Assembly (NCBI GenBank): GCA_008828725.1
Contig: MEHQ01003205.1
Span: 361,755 to 425,754, forward strand
Direction of reading: 5' to 3'
Length of the DNA: 64,000 bases
Origin: Saccharina japonica
Lineage: Eukaryota; Sar; Phaeophyceae; Laminariales; Laminariaceae
Made by a program: the position numbers and the translations under genes. The notes below the pieces were generated by a model. The model saw nothing but the letters and a program-made list of their open reading frames with translations, ran no database searches and was not told the DNA's origin. Shown piece by piece: positions 11,336-23,200 of the stretch (the first letter of the stretch is position 1; each line of letters starts with the position of its first letter).

Positions 11336-13869
11336 AAGTGTTGGACTAACTACTGAGAACATATCCATGGTGGATACAAATTTCACCTGTGTGCAGGCGT
11401 TTGATTACGGGCTAGGAAAAGGGATTAAGAGTAGGACTTGCCGCTTACGTCTAGTAGGGAACCCCCTGATGGGTGTGATTCTGGCTTGTTTCCATGTGGT
11501 ACTTCGAAGGTTTCACATCTCGGTCTTTGGAACCTCACCGGCCTTGTCCTTGGCTGGGTATTGTAAGGGACTGGTGACATGAGGCCTCAAGTGGAGATTC
11601 GCCAGGTACTCGTATGCGTGTAGGGTAGTGTTCACGATAAATGACATGCGACCGATGCTACAAGTAGTACGCGCCGCTCTTCCTTCGCCTAGCCCGAGCG
11701 ATGATAAAATTTGAGCTGGCATCGACAATGACGCGCGCACTTGCCACTTGAACATTTATGGAGATGCACAGGCAGCAACAAGCACCAAGGACTAATATAA
11801 TTCTCTATTTTCACACCATATGACGTCAAAAGGAGACCATTCGTCGTGACGCCAAATAAGAAGATGGAGGATGTGGTCCAGATTTAGTTGCACCTGGTAC
11901 ATTCCGTAGTGTCTAGATGGTTGAAACGAAAGGCGTTGTTACGGGGTGATAGCAGAGTGTCGTGTTGACGTGGTGCACAGAAGGTTGTGGATCCGCCCAG
12001 TCACTTTTCGGCTATAACAGGGACGATTGGGGCTGTCGTACGTGCCGTTCCCGTTTACATACATTTGGTACGTATGTCTCGGCATACGCTGTACCAAGCA
12101 ATTCGTTTCTGAAACATTGAGCTCGTAGCTAGTGGTGCACAGTACAACTCGCCGTGATCCTGAATGTGTTTGCTGATGAAACTGCACGGGTACGACATCA
12201 TCGAGGCGTTAGACGCGGACCGTATCGTGTGTCAGGCGTAGCGGTGTTTCAAGGCTTTTATTTCTAAACTTGGTTATCGCGCTGGAGGCGGACTCCGACG
12301 AGGCGCTCCACCACCTCAATGTACTCCGAGCACGCGTACAGCCGATGTACCTCAACTTATGGCGGAGACTCAAATCCGACAGTACGCATTAAAAAAGGCC
12401 TATCGGGGACAATACTCCCACGTCCCTGAACTCGAGGTTGCACACACGTTGGGTGGGTGACTGCCCGACATATACCTGATGTATTAAATAGCCCGGAATC
12501 ATCCCATTTCACACCCGTGTACAACACGATGGACAAATGTGGCGCAGTACATCAAAACACGTCAACAACAAAAAACTGTCCGCCCGCAGGGAACTTGGAA
12601 TGTTGGTGAACAATGCTGTGCACGAAGATGTTTAGTGAGGAATACAGCCTGAACAGATGATAAACATGAAACCATCGCATTACTGAAATGAGGTCTCACA
12701 GCGGAAGGCTGAGGAGTCGTTTTATCGACCCTGGCCGGACGTAACCAATAATGAAGCCAGCATACTATGCTTCTACGGGTATATGAATCTCTTCCTATCC
12801 GCCGTATTGTTCTCCCCCTTTTTCCAATATACAGGAGTTATCCCGTTTTTTTCGCTGTTGCTCTCCCTCTCCATCCATAAAACAGCATGCTCCCGTGGTC
12901 TTCTACGGCAATGTCATTATCAGCCTCTCAATTAATTTTTGAGATGGATTTTTTAAGGCAACTAACGGTTTACACAAAATTTTTAACGCTTTGTGGCTTA
13001 AATCCCCATAAAAACGTCTTATACATAGTAAAATAGAAAAGTGTTCCGAAAACTAATACGGTTGTATTTAAAAGCTTGATTTGGTCGAACACGAGGTTTA
13101 AGAAAAATATAATCATTAGGACAACCGCATACATGAAGAGGTTTTTTGTTCGCGGTGATGCTAATGTCGAAATCGACGACTCTCTCGCGCTGTCGCAGTA
13201 CATTACATCTCCACCCCCAGCTTACACTATAAGTCTTCATCGCGGCCCGCTATCTACGCATTAAGTACGTCCTGCCGTGCCGTCTGAAGTGCGTGGAGCA
13301 ATATACCGGGCACCTTAAATTGTTCCTTCAGTAAAACCAGTCACATATATGTACACTAAGTAATCAATACGGCATTGATTCGAAGTTGTGCTACAAATAG
13401 GTGCACAAAAACGCCACATCGTACAGACCCTGCAATCATAGTCTGTTGCACTACGTCCTTTCTCTGGGATTTACGACGGTTCTTTTGAAATAACATTTCA
13501 CCGATTGGGCTAACGTGCTGGGTGCAACATGTGCAACATCCTACCCTTGGTTCGCTTTTTAGCACCATCATATATCCTACAGTACCTCTTTGAGAAAACT
13601 CCCAGCAAAGTTTCCACAAGCGAGATAGATGGCAGCCCTCGGGGTAACAGGTGCCCGACGTAGACGTTAAAGCTTAAATTCAAAGCTATAGGTGAGGTTG
13701 ACTTTGATCGTCTTGGCGCCTAGCCGAATTGTTCCTACGTCATATTGTGGCGCAATTCGAATTTAATGTAAGCGTGCACGTAGTGTTCATGTGGAATTGG
13801 TCTCCGTCCGGCTAGCTACCAATTTTTTATATTGTTTCGACCTTCTCGCACAGTATTTGGTGGCGCATC
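11336..13869. other. Intergenic part of U1 between the convergent EsV-1-7 genes
   Basis: Matches 52004-53674 of U2 in patches, for example TTTGATTACGGGCTAG near 11400 and 52057, and CATCGCGGCCCGCTA near 13239 and 53152. An AT-rich stretch at 12900-13200 has no clear U2 counterpart. No conserved reading frame was found. Confidence 0.5.
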
Positions 13870-14971
13870 TAGGAGAACGATGTGCTCTCGGCAGTGGGTA
13901 GGCTGCTTCTCGACGAGGCCTCACCTACACGTATCATTGCAACCGGCCACGTTTGCATTTTGCGTTGTATGTCGCCACTAGACCGGCCGGTTGACCGCTC
14001 TTGTGGCGGGCGCAAACGGAAGCGGAGCCACAGGGTATTACACCCCACACCGGGCGCTTTATGAACGAGGCGTGGCAAAAAAGCTTGCTGTGGACGGCAA
14101 TCATGCCGTTCTCGGCGTGTCGTTTGCAAAACAGAGCCTTTGAGCTGCCCGCGGCATTAAATATCGGGAACGTCGAGCACCAGTCGTGTGATTAACGTCG
14201 GGTGACGACGTTTACCATGACGTTGTTGGCGTGTTTCTCGAAGTCAACCGGGTTCCTGATGTCGACCATATTGATGCTCGGTTGCGTCGTTCAGGATTAT
14301 TGTAATGAGAGCTGGTTTACGTCAAGACGTTCACAAAACAGTTTCTGGTATGTTGCTTACGGCACAATCCCTTCTTGTTCCCGGCTACATTGAACATCGG
14401 GAAGGTCCGCCACCACTCGTGTGTGCAACGCCTGGTATCGACAATCATCGAACAGTGGTCAGCGTGCTGTCTACAGTACGCCGGTGCCTTGGTGCCGACG
14501 ACCTTGAACCTCGCGCGCTTTGTGCAGGTATCGTATGAGCAAACCACAAAATAGACATCCATCATGCCACTATCAGCACACTGTTGGTAGTACACCGGCT
14601 TTCGGTCGCCGACTACATTTAAGTTCGATTGCCTCGTGCACGACTCGTATAAACAACGCCTGACGCTTGGCGTTTACCATGATGTTCTCAGCCTTTCGCT
14701 TGCAGTGCGCCGGCTTCTATATGCCGGAATGCGCAGAAAGCATGTGAGCAACGCCTGCTCAATATATTGACCATTCTGTTCCCGTCATGTCGTTTGCACT
14801 ACGTTCCCCCTCCAGAGCCCTTGACGTTGGATCGTGCTCGCCTGAATGCCTGCCAACGACGTCTACTAAACGAGCCTCAGCATGTTGCTGGCAGTGTCTC
14901 GGTATTATAATGTCGTTGGTGTCGAAGCCCGGCTGTTTCTGGCAGGAAGAACTTGAGCAATGCGTCATCAT
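13870..14971 (-). pseudogene. EsV-1-7 repeat gene A-prime, decayed, convergent with A
   Basis: Minus-strand relic with at least six recognisable repeats in several frames. It starts MMTHCSSSSC with QKQPGF (compare MKQCSYDSCQKHPSF in gene C). It then shows CSHAFC, CLYESC, CSYDTC with APAYCRQH, CTHEWW (second Cys lost) with LCRKQH, SHDWC (first Cys replaced by a stop) with FCKRH, and a C-terminal cap with WGV, SVC, PAG and PTHCREH near 13880. Stops and shifts separate these pieces. The cap resembles gene C more than gene A, so A-prime and C probably form one subfamily. The ATG at 14971 aligns with the inferred starts of C and B-prime. Gene A lies about 2.5 kb away on the opposite strand. Confidence 0.8.
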
Positions 14972-15075
14972 TGTTCCTGGCTAGGCCGGTAACATCATGG
15001 AGAGGTGGATTTAGGAGAGTAAGAGAACACGCGAATAGAACTTCGGACTCGTCCGTCGTACCAGACATGATGACC

Positions 15076-15584
15076 GGTGCAATCCGGTCGATGCGGGCTT
15101 TACCTATGATGTCAGTATCAGCACCCGTATGAGGGTTTCACAGTAGGGGTGCATTTCGTCCACGACACCAACTGGACCAAGTAGGAAACCATACGCACAT
15201 CAAACGTAAAATATACCGCAGCGGGGAGGTTTGTGTTTAAGCCACAAGAGCTGCAGTTCGCCGAGGTGAGCACCACTGCGACAGCAGCAGCTGACTAGGA
15301 AAATTGTCCTCACACAAGCCAATAGCGAAACTCGGAGTCACAACGGCAGGCTTACGACAGACTGTTCGAACTTTCGGTTTCACATGCCGATCGAATATTA
15401 GCATGAGTATATGTAAGCACTCGCAGGGTGTATACACACCTTACACATGCCGTCGTGGCATAATGTGTATTGCCTGTGTTTTAATGTAGTCGGTCAGAGT
15501 TTGCTAGTGTGAACTTACCCGCTCTTGCCTGGTGTAAAGAAAACGTGCGTTGCCGAACGCACAACCGCAGCTTTTTCACAAAGA
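15076..15584. other. Junction between U1 and U2
   Basis: About 500 bp between the last convincing U1/U2 match (near 15070, paired with 54470) and the restart of unit similarity at 15585 (paired with 1398). No gene, tRNA or tandem repeat is visible. This would be the breakpoint region if U1 and U2 arose as a tandem duplication. Confidence 0.4.
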
Positions 15585-16800
15585 CACGAACCGTGATGTC
15601 CGATAACCCCGCCCCATGGCTCGTTACGCTTACCTCTGAGCGTTTGACACACAAACAGGCCGTTATATGGGGTGTTCTTGATATATTGCCGTGCGTGAGA
15701 ACATCAGATATCGGGTGGGATTGTTATTTTTAATACGCTGTCGTCCGCGAGAGTCCCCTCTGAGGCAAGAAGGAATGTCACCAACTGGTATTCCCTATTA
15801 CCGCATTCGAGTTAATAGCGTGAGATACCACCGAATGCTGTCTGTCATATAACGTACGGTAGATTACGTAGGAGGGCATTACTTTGATTGTGTTGTCACG
15901 CTCCACCCAGTAAACACCAACAAAATGAGGAGCAAAAGGTGCGTTTATAAGAAGTGGTGCTTGATGAAAAAATATATAATATATTCCCGTAACGTACTTT
16001 CGGGTAACGTGATCACCGATGAATTGTGAACACCTGTACCTGATTGAATGCAAACCAGAGATCAGCCGCTACACGTAGCATTGCGCGCAGTGGCTGCCCT
16101 TGTGAATCCCCTCGTTTCACCAAGTACGTTAGCATGGTCGATCGCGACCCCCCCCCCAGCCAATATTGCAACCTGTAATCCCTTTTACCTTGTTGAGTTC
16201 TTCTAATGCAGTCTCTCTTGTATATTATCGGCAATGATGCTTGACTTGAGATATCGTAGACGGTTCGTTCGGTATGCATTAAACCAATAGAGTGCGAACG
16301 TGCACGGGATTTATTGTGGTGTGTTTGTTTTTCAAAACGGTGGAATACCACCTAGACTACAGTACGGCTAGCAGTAAATGTAGAAAATGATCAGCGATAT
16401 CGTACACGAGGCTTTGATAGCGTCGCGGAGATAGTGGTGATCCCCCGGGTGTGTTGGTAGAAGAGATACAACACAAGTACATTGTATGAAAACGTAATAA
16501 AGTATCCACCTTGGTACAGTACTCGCTCCGTAGATCGCAAAACGAAGTTGTTGGAGAAGTCGTTTGGACCAGATGTTTCATGCAACATGCACTCAAATTA
16601 ATGCCTTATTGCTATGGTGCCACAAAGCCCTAAGCCTCGTACACGCCTGGAGAAAATTCCTACATATTTCCACATGTCATAAAATATATGATACAAGTTA
16701 CTGCCCTACTGTAGTGGTATATTGCAGGCAGTGGAATACGCCGCACAGCAGTTGATTACATACCTCTTCTAATCTCCTATTATTCGAAGCTCTACAGCTT
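15585..16800 (+). repeat. Duplication unit U2, first piece
   Basis: Aligns with 1398-2770. Shared landmarks include ACCGTRATGTC at the start, GGAATGTCACC, TGATATACCACCGAATGCTGTC (two matched halves), CTCCACCCAG and, near the end, TTATTCGAAGC. Similarity stops near 16800, and the next part of the unit is found only at 30505. Confidence 0.75.
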
Positions 16801-17144
16801 CGCAGCACTCACTGGTCGTTTAACAACTCCTCGTATAAATTAAAACAATGGTCGACACTAATACCAGCATGATACATAAAATATATGTTGTGGCATGTTA
16901 TCGTAGAGTACATACGATTATGTTTAAGAGACGTATGGTATCTTGAACCCGCGCAATAATTACTACCTGCACTCATCCTGTTGTAGGCGAGGCGAAGGGG
17001 TGTGCAAACAGCGTTTTTCAAAGTCAGGTTTCGAGTGACGTACTAATAGTATAGAGCTCCTCATGCAATGGGCGAAGAAAACACGCCGCCATCATTGAGG
17101 TGTAACTATTCGGAATTTTTACAAAGGAGTCAAACCTGTATTGA

Positions 17145-17940
17145 CTACGAGATGGTTCTGGCATATCACCCAAAATTTCATCAGTCACGAATGCCGCATG
17201 CAATAGCAACTCCAATGCCACATATTTGGTATCATATTGACCGCCATGAACAGTGGAAGAGGGTGACGTCGCCAGATTTTTGTTCAAGGACCTAAAACTG
17301 GCGCTATCGCCGGAAATGTGGCCAGACCAATCACAGGCCTTCAAAGTGGTCAACAATAGTCAGGCGTTTCCATAGGAAAACATTTTTTCCCCCCAATTGT
17401 TTTTTCCTGAACGAGCCGCTTCCAGGTGGTTCAAGGCATGTTTGTTCAAAGTTTCACGCAAAGTTTCGAAGATCTGACTGCGTATGATCATATTAAGTCA
17501 TATTTAACGCCCAAAATCGATTATATACTGAAACTAAGTAATTACGAGGCAACGCCTATTTTTGCACTTTTACCGCACAAAAGTCCAAATGTCCACGCCG
17601 TTTTCTGAAGATAGACCCTGAAATTTATTACACACGTGTTTTATGCGCCCTACCCGAGCCTTTTACGAATGCGTTTTTAACTTATTGAGTTTTTCGCCGG
17701 AAAATTCGAATCTCTTGAGACCCAAATTTCCCAAAACATTACAAAACAAGAAATATCTGACGAAGAAAACAAAACAAAAAAACCCATCCGTTAAAGTCTC
17801 GGGTAGGGCGCATAAAACACGTGTGCCAAATTTCAGGGTCTGTCTCCAAAAAACGGCGTGGACGTTCGCCACTGAATTAATTTTGGGTGATATGCCTGAA
17901 CCAGCCTGTAATGAAATTGAGTGTCGACCAAGTGTTTCAC
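17145..17940. repeat. Inverted repeat with about 80-bp inner arms
   Basis: Inner arms 17591-17670 and 17784-17863 are reverse complements at roughly 85% identity by eye. They share GTCCACGCCGTTTT, GACCCTGAAATTT and ACGTGTTTTATGCGCCC, separated by a 113-nt AT-rich spacer. An outer pair is also inverted (CTGGCATATCACCCAAAAT near 17157, and its complement near 17880). In each arm the outward-pointing frame spells AYHPK and STPFF or HAVF-like words, so this may be two head-to-head copies of a decayed coding repeat. It could form a long hairpin RNA. Unrecognised family. Confidence 0.7.
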
Positions 17941-19246
17941 AGCCGACTTTATGACATTTATGAATTTGGTCTAAACCATGTCTACGATACAGCATGAACC
18001 TGTTAACTCCTGCGGGAATGCCAGCAGCACCCTCACCGATTTTCACAACCACACCGGCGAAGGAATGTGCTTAGTATGTTCAAACAATACATGTCTGGCT
18101 CGGCGACATTGCTGTGTTATAGGTGGATACAACCTCTTCAGAGCCATATCATCTCCATAAATTCACTTGCGCGACTCGTCACAATCATGCTAAACACATG
18201 TCCGGGCGTCCCATCGAGCAACACGCCTGTAGTGGATGACAACGGTCACCTTCAAAATGAGCGTTCTCTTCAACTGTCAAATTTCCATACTCCGCTTTCA
18301 ACACGAGATAGCCGCCATATATCCAGTCAGTGGAGGTGTAAAGAGGTAACATCGTAATGACAACGTCAATCTATTCAACTGCACAAGGCTCTGCGTTTGG
18401 GTCGCCCGATGTCCTCCGTTCGCGAAGACTTCTTTTGAACAGCGCTAAGGTCGAGACCGCACAACGCGCTCTGCACGACGTGCGAAACCGTAGGCCCACT
18501 AGCTCATGCTACAGTAGAGGTGCACTATGATGTTCCGGAACGTTCTCACTCAAATTTCGCTTTACAAATAGTACGTAAACAAATTATTTCGAAGTAACAA
18601 AAACGTGGTATACCTTCGATGAACTATTCCATGGCTTAAGTATATACAATAAACAGTTCTGCAAAAAATAATGAGATTGCGATGATTTTGGATATAGAAT
18701 ATGTGTCATTCCTCTTTTTCCAGCCATAACGTGCTATCAGGTACCTCTAATGTATCCCGCGTCTACTGTAGGTACCCCGTCTTCTATATCGAGTTGGTCT
18801 TGTTTTGCCGCAAAACCCTCCACTACGTTTACTGAAACAAGGCAGATGGAACCCCTCGAGAAAACCGAGAACACATGCTATGTTAAAGGTTTACGCTGTT
18901 TTTCCTGAGCGTGGGCACCAGAGGATCTCTATACCTCACCCAAAAACTGATTTGGGAGGAAACAAATAGTAAAACGAGTAAATACCCGACCAACAACCCC
19001 ATGCCCAATGTAAAACATGAAACATATTTCAACCCATGTAAAACATGAATACAAGACCGACGATTTTGGGTCAAGGAGCCACCGTCTTTCAGAAACGTTT
19101 TAGCCAAAACGTGCTACCTCTATCGTAGCCCGCGTCCGAGCCTAAAGGTAAACCATTGCTGCAAACATGAAACGCTTCCATTAAGGCCAACTGTGAGAGT
19201 CTCGACAACAGGCCCAACTATTACAACTCGGTTTCACTCTTACACA
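17941..19246. other. Gene-less stretch before gene C
   Basis: No supported gene. A short direct repeat pair is present: 18727-18775 and 19105-19140 share AACGTGCTA, TACCTCTA and CCCGCGTC. Nearby, GTAAAACATGAA occurs twice within 40 bp near 19010-19045. Confidence 0.4.
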
Positions 19247-20263
19247 TCAAAAAGAGCACTCAGTTTTCACGTGGAAGGAGGCGCTCCGTACGGCACCGCC
19301 GGGCGAGCCACGAGAGTTCCTCGAGATAGTTTCCACTCCAACCGTACGGACTAGCCCAGTTTCAAGTTGGCCGTGTTCGGGACAGTGGGTAGGCTGCATG
19401 CCGGGCATCCCCCACCTAGACAGTTTCGAACACCCTGTCACCTTGCACTTCGCTCTGAAGTTGATCACGTGACCGGCCGGAAGATCGTCTTTATGGTCTG
19501 CGCATACAGAGCCAGCACCAACAGAAAGTACACCCCATAGAGGTGTGCGGGAGCATGCGGCATGTGAACAACGTTTGTGGCGGACGTCTATCATGCCATC
19601 TCCAGCATGCTGCTTGCAGAAGGAGGAGTTCTTCTTGCCGGCGGTATTGAAGCTCGGTAGCTTCAGGCAGGATTCGTACGAGCAACGTCTGCCGAGGAAA
19701 TTCACCATGCCGATATCTGCATGTTGCTTGCAGTACACTTCCTCGTTTGTGTCGACAACACTGAAGCTGGTGCGCCTCGTACAGGTGTCATGTGAGCAAC
19801 GCCGGCCTGTCACTCGCACCATGCGGCCGTGAGCATGTTGTTTGCAGTATGCTGGCTTGTTGATGCCGGCAACATTGAAGCTCGAGCGTATCATGCACGA
19901 GTCATGTAAGCAACGCCTGCTGCGGACGTTTACCATCCCGGTGTCAGCATGTTTCTTGCAGTATCTCGCTGACTTTCTGCCCTCGGTGTTGAAGTTTGGT
20001 TGTCTCGTGCAGGAGCCCTGTGAGCAACGCCTGCTGGCGACGCTAACCATGCCGGTCTCTGCATGTTTCTTGCAGTATATCGCTGTTTTGCTGCCCTCGG
20101 TATTGAAGTTTGGTCTTGTGGTGCAGGAGCCATGTGTGCAACGCTTGGTTCGAACGTTTACCATGCCGGTCTCAGCATGTTTCTTGCAGTACCTCGGTGT
20201 CTTGTTGCCCTCAGAATTGAAGCTGGGGTGCTTTTGGCAGGAATCATATGAGCATTGCTTCAT
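19247..20263 (-). CDS. EsV-1-7 repeat protein (gene C)
   Basis: A 338-aa Cys/His-rich protein. Six regular repeats of 38 residues start CSYDSC, CTHGSC, CSQGSC, CLHDSC, CSHDTC and CSYESC; each has C-x4-C-x16-C-K-K/Q-H and a linker with GMV or RMV (GMI in the sixth). The cap has two divergent repeats: CSHAAC with WGV and C-x2-H, then VINFRAKCKVTGC, SRWGM and QPTHC. The tail ends HVKTECSF, close to VKTECSF of gene B. The frame is open to 20452, but I chose the ATG at 20263: it is two codons before the first Cys, it aligns with the starts of relics A-prime and B-prime, and it gives the same length as gene B (337 aa). No signal peptide or membrane segment is seen. The family is probably metal-binding (inferred from Cys/His spacing). 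In Ectocarpus one member controls early development, and the molecular role is unknown. It lies in the first insert that splits U2. Confidence 0.85.
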   Translation of the reverse strand: MKQCSYDSCQKHPSFNSEGNKTPRYCKKHAETGMVNVRTKRCTHGSCTTRPNFNTEGSKTAIYCKKHAETGMVSVASRRCSQGSCTRQPNFNTEGRKSARYCKKHADTGMVNVRSRRCLHDSCMIRSSFNVAGINKPAYCKQHAHGRMVRVTGRRCSHDTCTRRTSFSVVDTNEEVYCKQHADIGMVNFLGRRCSYESCLKLPSFNTAGKKNSSFCKQHAGDGMIDVRHKRCSHAACSRTPLWGVLSVGAGSVCADHKDDLPAGHVINFRAKCKVTGCSKLSRWGMPGMQPTHCPEHGQLETGLVRTVGVETISRNSRGSPGGAVRSASFHVKTECSF

Positions 20264-23200
20264 TGTTGTGCCTGGTTGGGGCGGAAGAAACCAGGGGACG
20301 ATGTTGTGGAAAGTGTGAGAACGCACCAACAATGCCCTCGACCGAGCATCACATACCTCTTGTCCCTGTAGTGAACGCGTTGCATTAAACCCTTCGGAAG
20401 GGTCCGCACACAGGCATATACACAACGTTGAGTTTGACTGAATGTTTGTCATACACGAAGTACAGGATTCGATTTATTATACACACCGGCGACGACAATG
20501 TATGCGACTGACTCCTACCTATTGAATGTCGGTGTTAATGTTGAATGCCCGTTGACGAGCGTTTCCTGAGGGCAGGAAGTAGTCCACGTGAAAATGAGAC
20601 CACCCAAACGCTTCAGTATGAGGACAACCACGTTGCCGCAAGCTACACAATAGCCCATATATATAGCATTCTACGTCGCATTTCACTCAGAAAGCGGAAG
20701 AGCCATGAAACCCGTGTCCACCCCAACAAACTTGCAAAGATACCTCGGCCAAGATATTGCGACGCATAAAACTGAAACATAACATGTACTTACTCAACGA
20801 GAACGCCAACTGCCCCATTGTGTCGAGTGGTAGTGCTCTGCATACGCTCTGTCTTTGTAACGGTCATAAATATTCATCCAAACAACCACTTGGCGTGGTT
20901 TTCCCATGACTAGGATGCAAAACGCCGCACGTTTGGAGTCCAAGGTCTACACCCGTGTGGCCTATTAATCGATATGAAGTAGTAAACACCGCTGTATGTT
21001 TGCAGAAATTATTTGGTTATGTAGGAGATATTTGTTTCAAAAGAACTCCGTCGAGGTCACCGTTGGAGTTTGTGTATGCTTTGTATTATATAGGTCCAAT
21101 GGATGATCGGCAGTCGATAGCTTACCGCACGATCCAGATCAACAAGAGCATCAACCGGCGAGCAGAAGGACGATTACGAAAAGAAGGAACGCCGATCTCC
21201 GAGACGAGGAAAGGTAAGCTTTTTCGCATGTTTATAACTAAAAACGATTAATGGGGCACCCCAGTGAATATTATGCCTTGAGCAGCATACGGGCATCGCA
21301 TGTTATTGAGACCGCTGCATACGATTTCTGCGAATTCGGTACCCGGCACGAAGACTACAACAATAAATACGGGTTTAGTCTCAACAACTTGTTCAACCAG
21401 TTACAATACAACATCCACCACGTTCGCATACATTCTCCCCGATATTTCTGAAGGCGTTCGACAAAATATTATATATTTCCAGTGAAAGAAATACAACGAC
21501 GCGGCTACGTAGGAGGATGGGACAATGATTAATGGGGAACATAGTGTCCAAACTTTTACCACTTTAGCCACTGCCCCGCGACAACAACGATCATTGTAAC
21601 TATTACTGCAACTACTGCAACAAGTTCGAAGGGGATATTACTACTACCACTACCACTACTACCATGGCTACTACGAGCTGGTTCCAGCAAGAGCAGAATC
21701 ATTTCGTCTTCAGACTTCTGCGCCCTAAAGGAAAACGAGTTGGAAAACGAAATTTGGCAGGGTTGCTCTTCATGACTATACGAAAAAAAGCATTGATGGC
21801 CTATTTAAAAAAATAATAATAATTTGTTTGTGAATGAGGTACACTGTAACGTTTTGTTTATATAATTTTTGGCCACTCTGACCCAAAATTACGGATGAAC
21901 GAAAACGAAAATAAAAAGTCATGAATACGTTTTTCTGTATGCTCGTGGAGAACAACCCTGTCAAATTGCGTCCTCCAACTCTTCTTGGATCCGAGCGGTA
22001 AAGTGATTTCGGCGAAAGTAAAAAGTCCCCATAGGGTTTCCAAAGAGCTTGATACATTGTTCTAGTACTTTAGCAGGCGTTTTTTATAACACACTTGTAC
22101 ACACTTGTACGGATCGCATAACAAAACAAGTGTCATCGACGTCTTCCCGTTGTTGATGCGACCACACCAACACGTCTAGCGTGTAAATTTTCCACGCATG
22201 GGCCGAATTATGGCCGAGAGAAGAATTACATGGATTTCAGTATTGTCAGCTTAAACCCCTATACAACAACGCCTTCCCAAGTAATACGAACAATTCCCAT
22301 ATATCACGTACTACAGCTCGGGCGCCAAAACCAGTTTCACCGATGTGTTTGACTTGTTGATGGGGTCTCGTGAATATGCTTTGTGATGCGAGTTTCAGTG
22401 TTTTCATTGGTTTATTCCCCGAAGGTGGAATGTTACGCTTTTTCCTGGAACCAGCCCGTGCTAGAACAAAACCTACTACAACTGATACACACCTACAACG
22501 ACTATACCAAATGTAAACCCTGGTACAGACCACTACCAGGAAACATGAGTAGGCATGGAAATACTGCTGTACATATATTGCTGGAATTTGCAAAATATAC
22601 TCGAATATTAAGAGGTGACAAAGCTATGACGATTTATAGAATCTAATATAGATATGAGTTTGTGTAGGATGTAGATACAACTTTCGAATATTCCAAATGT
22701 TCGCCTGGTAAAATATTGTTGATGCTGCTCAAGAGGGTTGGGGGTAGGTATTATGCAAATAGAACCGGCCTGAAAAAAAGTTATTGGAATTTACCTTTAG
22801 CCGTCGGGGGGTCGCTGTATTAATCGAGAATTGTAATTTATATCTGATGAGGTTCCTTCTGCGGCGATGGCCGACACGGCACTTCTAGCCCAAACTTCAA
22901 ACTACCTAAGTCAAAGTAGGCGCATTCGAACGTTCGTGGCGGGTGCTTCGACGGGTAAGACTCAAATCGGCGCAATACGTTCGAGCAGCATGAAAAATAA
23001 AAATAAAACCCAAAGCCAGCAAGGTAGAAACTGGATCCACCGTACTCGACTATGGGCCTGAAGACTGTTAGAGATACATCTCGTCTCACACCTTAGTTCA
23101 ACCTTGTGAAGGAAAAATTGCGACGGTCGTTGCCTGTGAGCTAACCTCCCCCGCGAGCCCTACGAAGTATGCCGTGTGCCGTGTTCGCTTTTAAGAGTTT

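Larger units (their letters stand above)
1398..15075 (+). repeat. Duplication unit U1 (about 13.7 kb, diverged copy 1)
   Basis: This block is collinear and same-strand with 15585-16800, 30505-30690 and 43535-54475 (together U2). Anchors seen by eye: 1548 matches 15773 (GGAATGTCACC then a CCACCGAATGCTGTC match), 3107 matches 43677, 4930 matches 45715, 6290 matches 47110, 7250 matches 48075, 8337 matches 49140 (AGT repeat), 9430 matches 49945, and the EsV-1-7 gene at 10469 matches 50990. Divergence is clear (many substitutions and small indels), so the duplication is old. Outside the EsV-1-7 genes most open frames are not kept between copies, so most of the unit is non-coding or decayed. Confidence 0.8.

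Noticed and set aside
19545-20318. Plus-strand frames opposite gene C (95 and 158 codons)
   Set aside because: Antisense shadows of the repeat array.
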